Positions 48,674 through 49,353 of a DNA stretch of 49,353 nucleotides are shown here, piece after piece. The notes below the pieces were generated by a model that was not told where the DNA came from, ran no database searches, and worked only from the letters and a program-made list of their open reading frames with translations. Position 1 is the stretch's first letter. The number at the start of each line of letters is the position of its first letter. The stretch is from Nonomuraea zeae (lineage in GTDB: Bacteria; Actinomycetota; Actinomycetes; Streptosporangiales; Streptosporangiaceae), in assembly GCF_005889725.1 (NCBI RefSeq), contig NZ_VCKX01000063.1:1-49353 (forward strand), in the 5' to 3' direction. Made by a program: the position numbers and the translations under genes.

Positions 48674-49353
48674 CCGCCATGCCGCTCGTGCTCATGTACC
48701 ACTCCGTGGAGAAGTACGACAGCGACCCGTTCCGCATCACCGTCTCCCCCGGCCGCTTCGCCCGGCAGCTGGACTGGCTGGCCGCGCACGGCCTGGCCGG
48801 CGTCTCGATGCGCGAGCTCCTGCGCGCCCAGGCCGAGGGGAACGCTCGCGGCCTGGTCGGGCTGACCTTCGACGACGGGTACGAGGACTTCCTCAGCGAG
48901 GTCGTCCCCGTCCTGCTGCGGCACCGGTTCACCGCCACGGTCTTCGTGCTGCCCGGCCTGCTCGGCACGTACAACAGCTGGGACGCCGGCGCGCCGCGCA
49001 AGCCGCTCATGGACGCCGACGGCGTGCGCTGGGCCGCGGAGCAGGGGATGGAGGTCGGCTCGCACTCGCTCGGGCACCGCTCTCTGGTCGGCCTGGACGA
49101 GGCCGCGCTCTGGAGCGAGGTCGCCGACGGCAAGGCGGCGCTGGAGGACGTGCTCGGCGCCCAGGTCAGCGGATTCTGCTACCCGTACGGGCACGCCGGC
49201 GCCCGCGAGACGGCCGCCGTCCGCCGGGCCGGCTACGACTACGCCTGCGCGATCTGGCGATCAGGGCTCACCGGCAGGTACGCGCTGCCGCGCACCTACA
49301 TCGGCGACCGGGACGGGGCGCTGCGGCTGTCCGCCAAGCGGGCACGCCACCGG
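48670..49353 (+). CDS. Polysaccharide deacetylase (NodB domain), 3-prime truncated by window edge
   Basis: At least 228 residues are encoded and the frame is still open at the end of the window. The carbohydrate-esterase family 4 motifs are intact: TFDDGYED with the metal/catalytic Asp pair (68-69), SHSLGH with His132 and His136 as metal ligands, and FCYPYGHAGAR. No signal peptide is seen, so it may act at the membrane face or be intracellular. ATG 48670 overlaps the flippase stop (ATGA). It would remove acetyl groups from the polymer or its precursor. Confidence 0.9.
   Translation, partial: MTAMPLVLMYHSVEKYDSDPFRITVSPGRFARQLDWLAAHGLAGVSMRELLRAQAEGNARGLVGLTFDDGYEDFLSEVVPVLLRHRFTATVFVLPGLLGTYNSWDAGAPRKPLMDADGVRWAAEQGMEVGSHSLGHRSLVGLDEAALWSEVADGKAALEDVLGAQVSGFCYPYGHAGARETAAVRRAGYDYACAIWRSGLTGRYALPRTYIGDRDGALRLSAKRARHR

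Overview
The window is one 49.4 kb stretch of very GC-rich DNA (GC-dominated third codon positions, many GTG starts, stop-start overlaps of the ATGA or GTGA kind). With F420/flavin luciferase-like oxidoreductases, an ECF41-type sigma factor, NarL/HisKA_3 two-component genes and a degenerate LuxR-family (LAL) regulator, this points to an actinobacterium, most likely a filamentous one of the Streptosporangiales or Streptomycetales type (inference from gene content only). The first 16 bases look like leftover Nextera mosaic-end adapter, so the window probably begins at a contig end. No rRNA, tRNA, CRISPR array or intact mobile element was seen.

Layout. 1-5.9 kb: an SDR oxidoreductase; a three-gene overlapping minus-strand operon (CPBP membrane protease, sensor kinase, response regulator); and a divergent pair, an SDR and an ECF41 sigma factor, whose intergenic region carries ECF41-type promoters in both directions. 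6-15.4 kb: an HSL-type esterase, a heterodimeric IrtAB/YbtPQ-like ABC exporter pair, yciO, a secreted TIM-barrel-like protein, and an LLM oxidoreductase / alpha-beta hydrolase / HxlR regulator cluster preceded by a strong inverted repeat. 15.4-17.9 kb: a hypothetical protein, an acyl-CoA-dehydrogenase-fold protein with a low-complexity insert, and a tandem DUF4242-like protein.

18.0-25.7 kb is the most unusual part. A TetR regulator is followed by an SsuABC-type importer in which the ATPase and the solute-binding protein form one polypeptide, joined by a repetitive linker and an internal twin-arginine hydrophobic segment. Next come the permease, two luciferase-like monooxygenases (one of the NtaA/SnaA/DszA type) and a convergent DHA2 efflux pump preceded by a 17-codon leader ORF. 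Related operator-like sites occur in the promoters. The set resembles an organosulfur or related xenobiotic uptake and oxidation system.

26.2-35.8 kb holds ten co-directional minus-strand genes forming two complete branched-chain-amino-acid-type (HAAT) ABC importers back to back, apparently one long transcription unit. It faces a divergent PucR/CdaR-type regulator across a GTTGTGC/GCACAAC dyad. 37.3-37.8 kb is a LuxR/LAL regulator pseudogene broken by frameshifts and an internal inversion. 37.9-41.9 kb is a PadR, HAAS-domain protein, ABC ATPase, ABC permease operon with a perfect dyad upstream. 42-44 kb has a small secreted protein, a diacylglycerol-kinase-like lipid kinase and a hypothetical protein. 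From 44.3 kb to the end runs an exopolysaccharide operon (glycosyl-1-phosphate transferase, O-antigen-ligase-like polymerase, MurJ/Wzx flippase, polysaccharide deacetylase cut by the window edge), preceded by an Arg-rich small ORF whose stop codon lies inside a perfect 12-bp hairpin.
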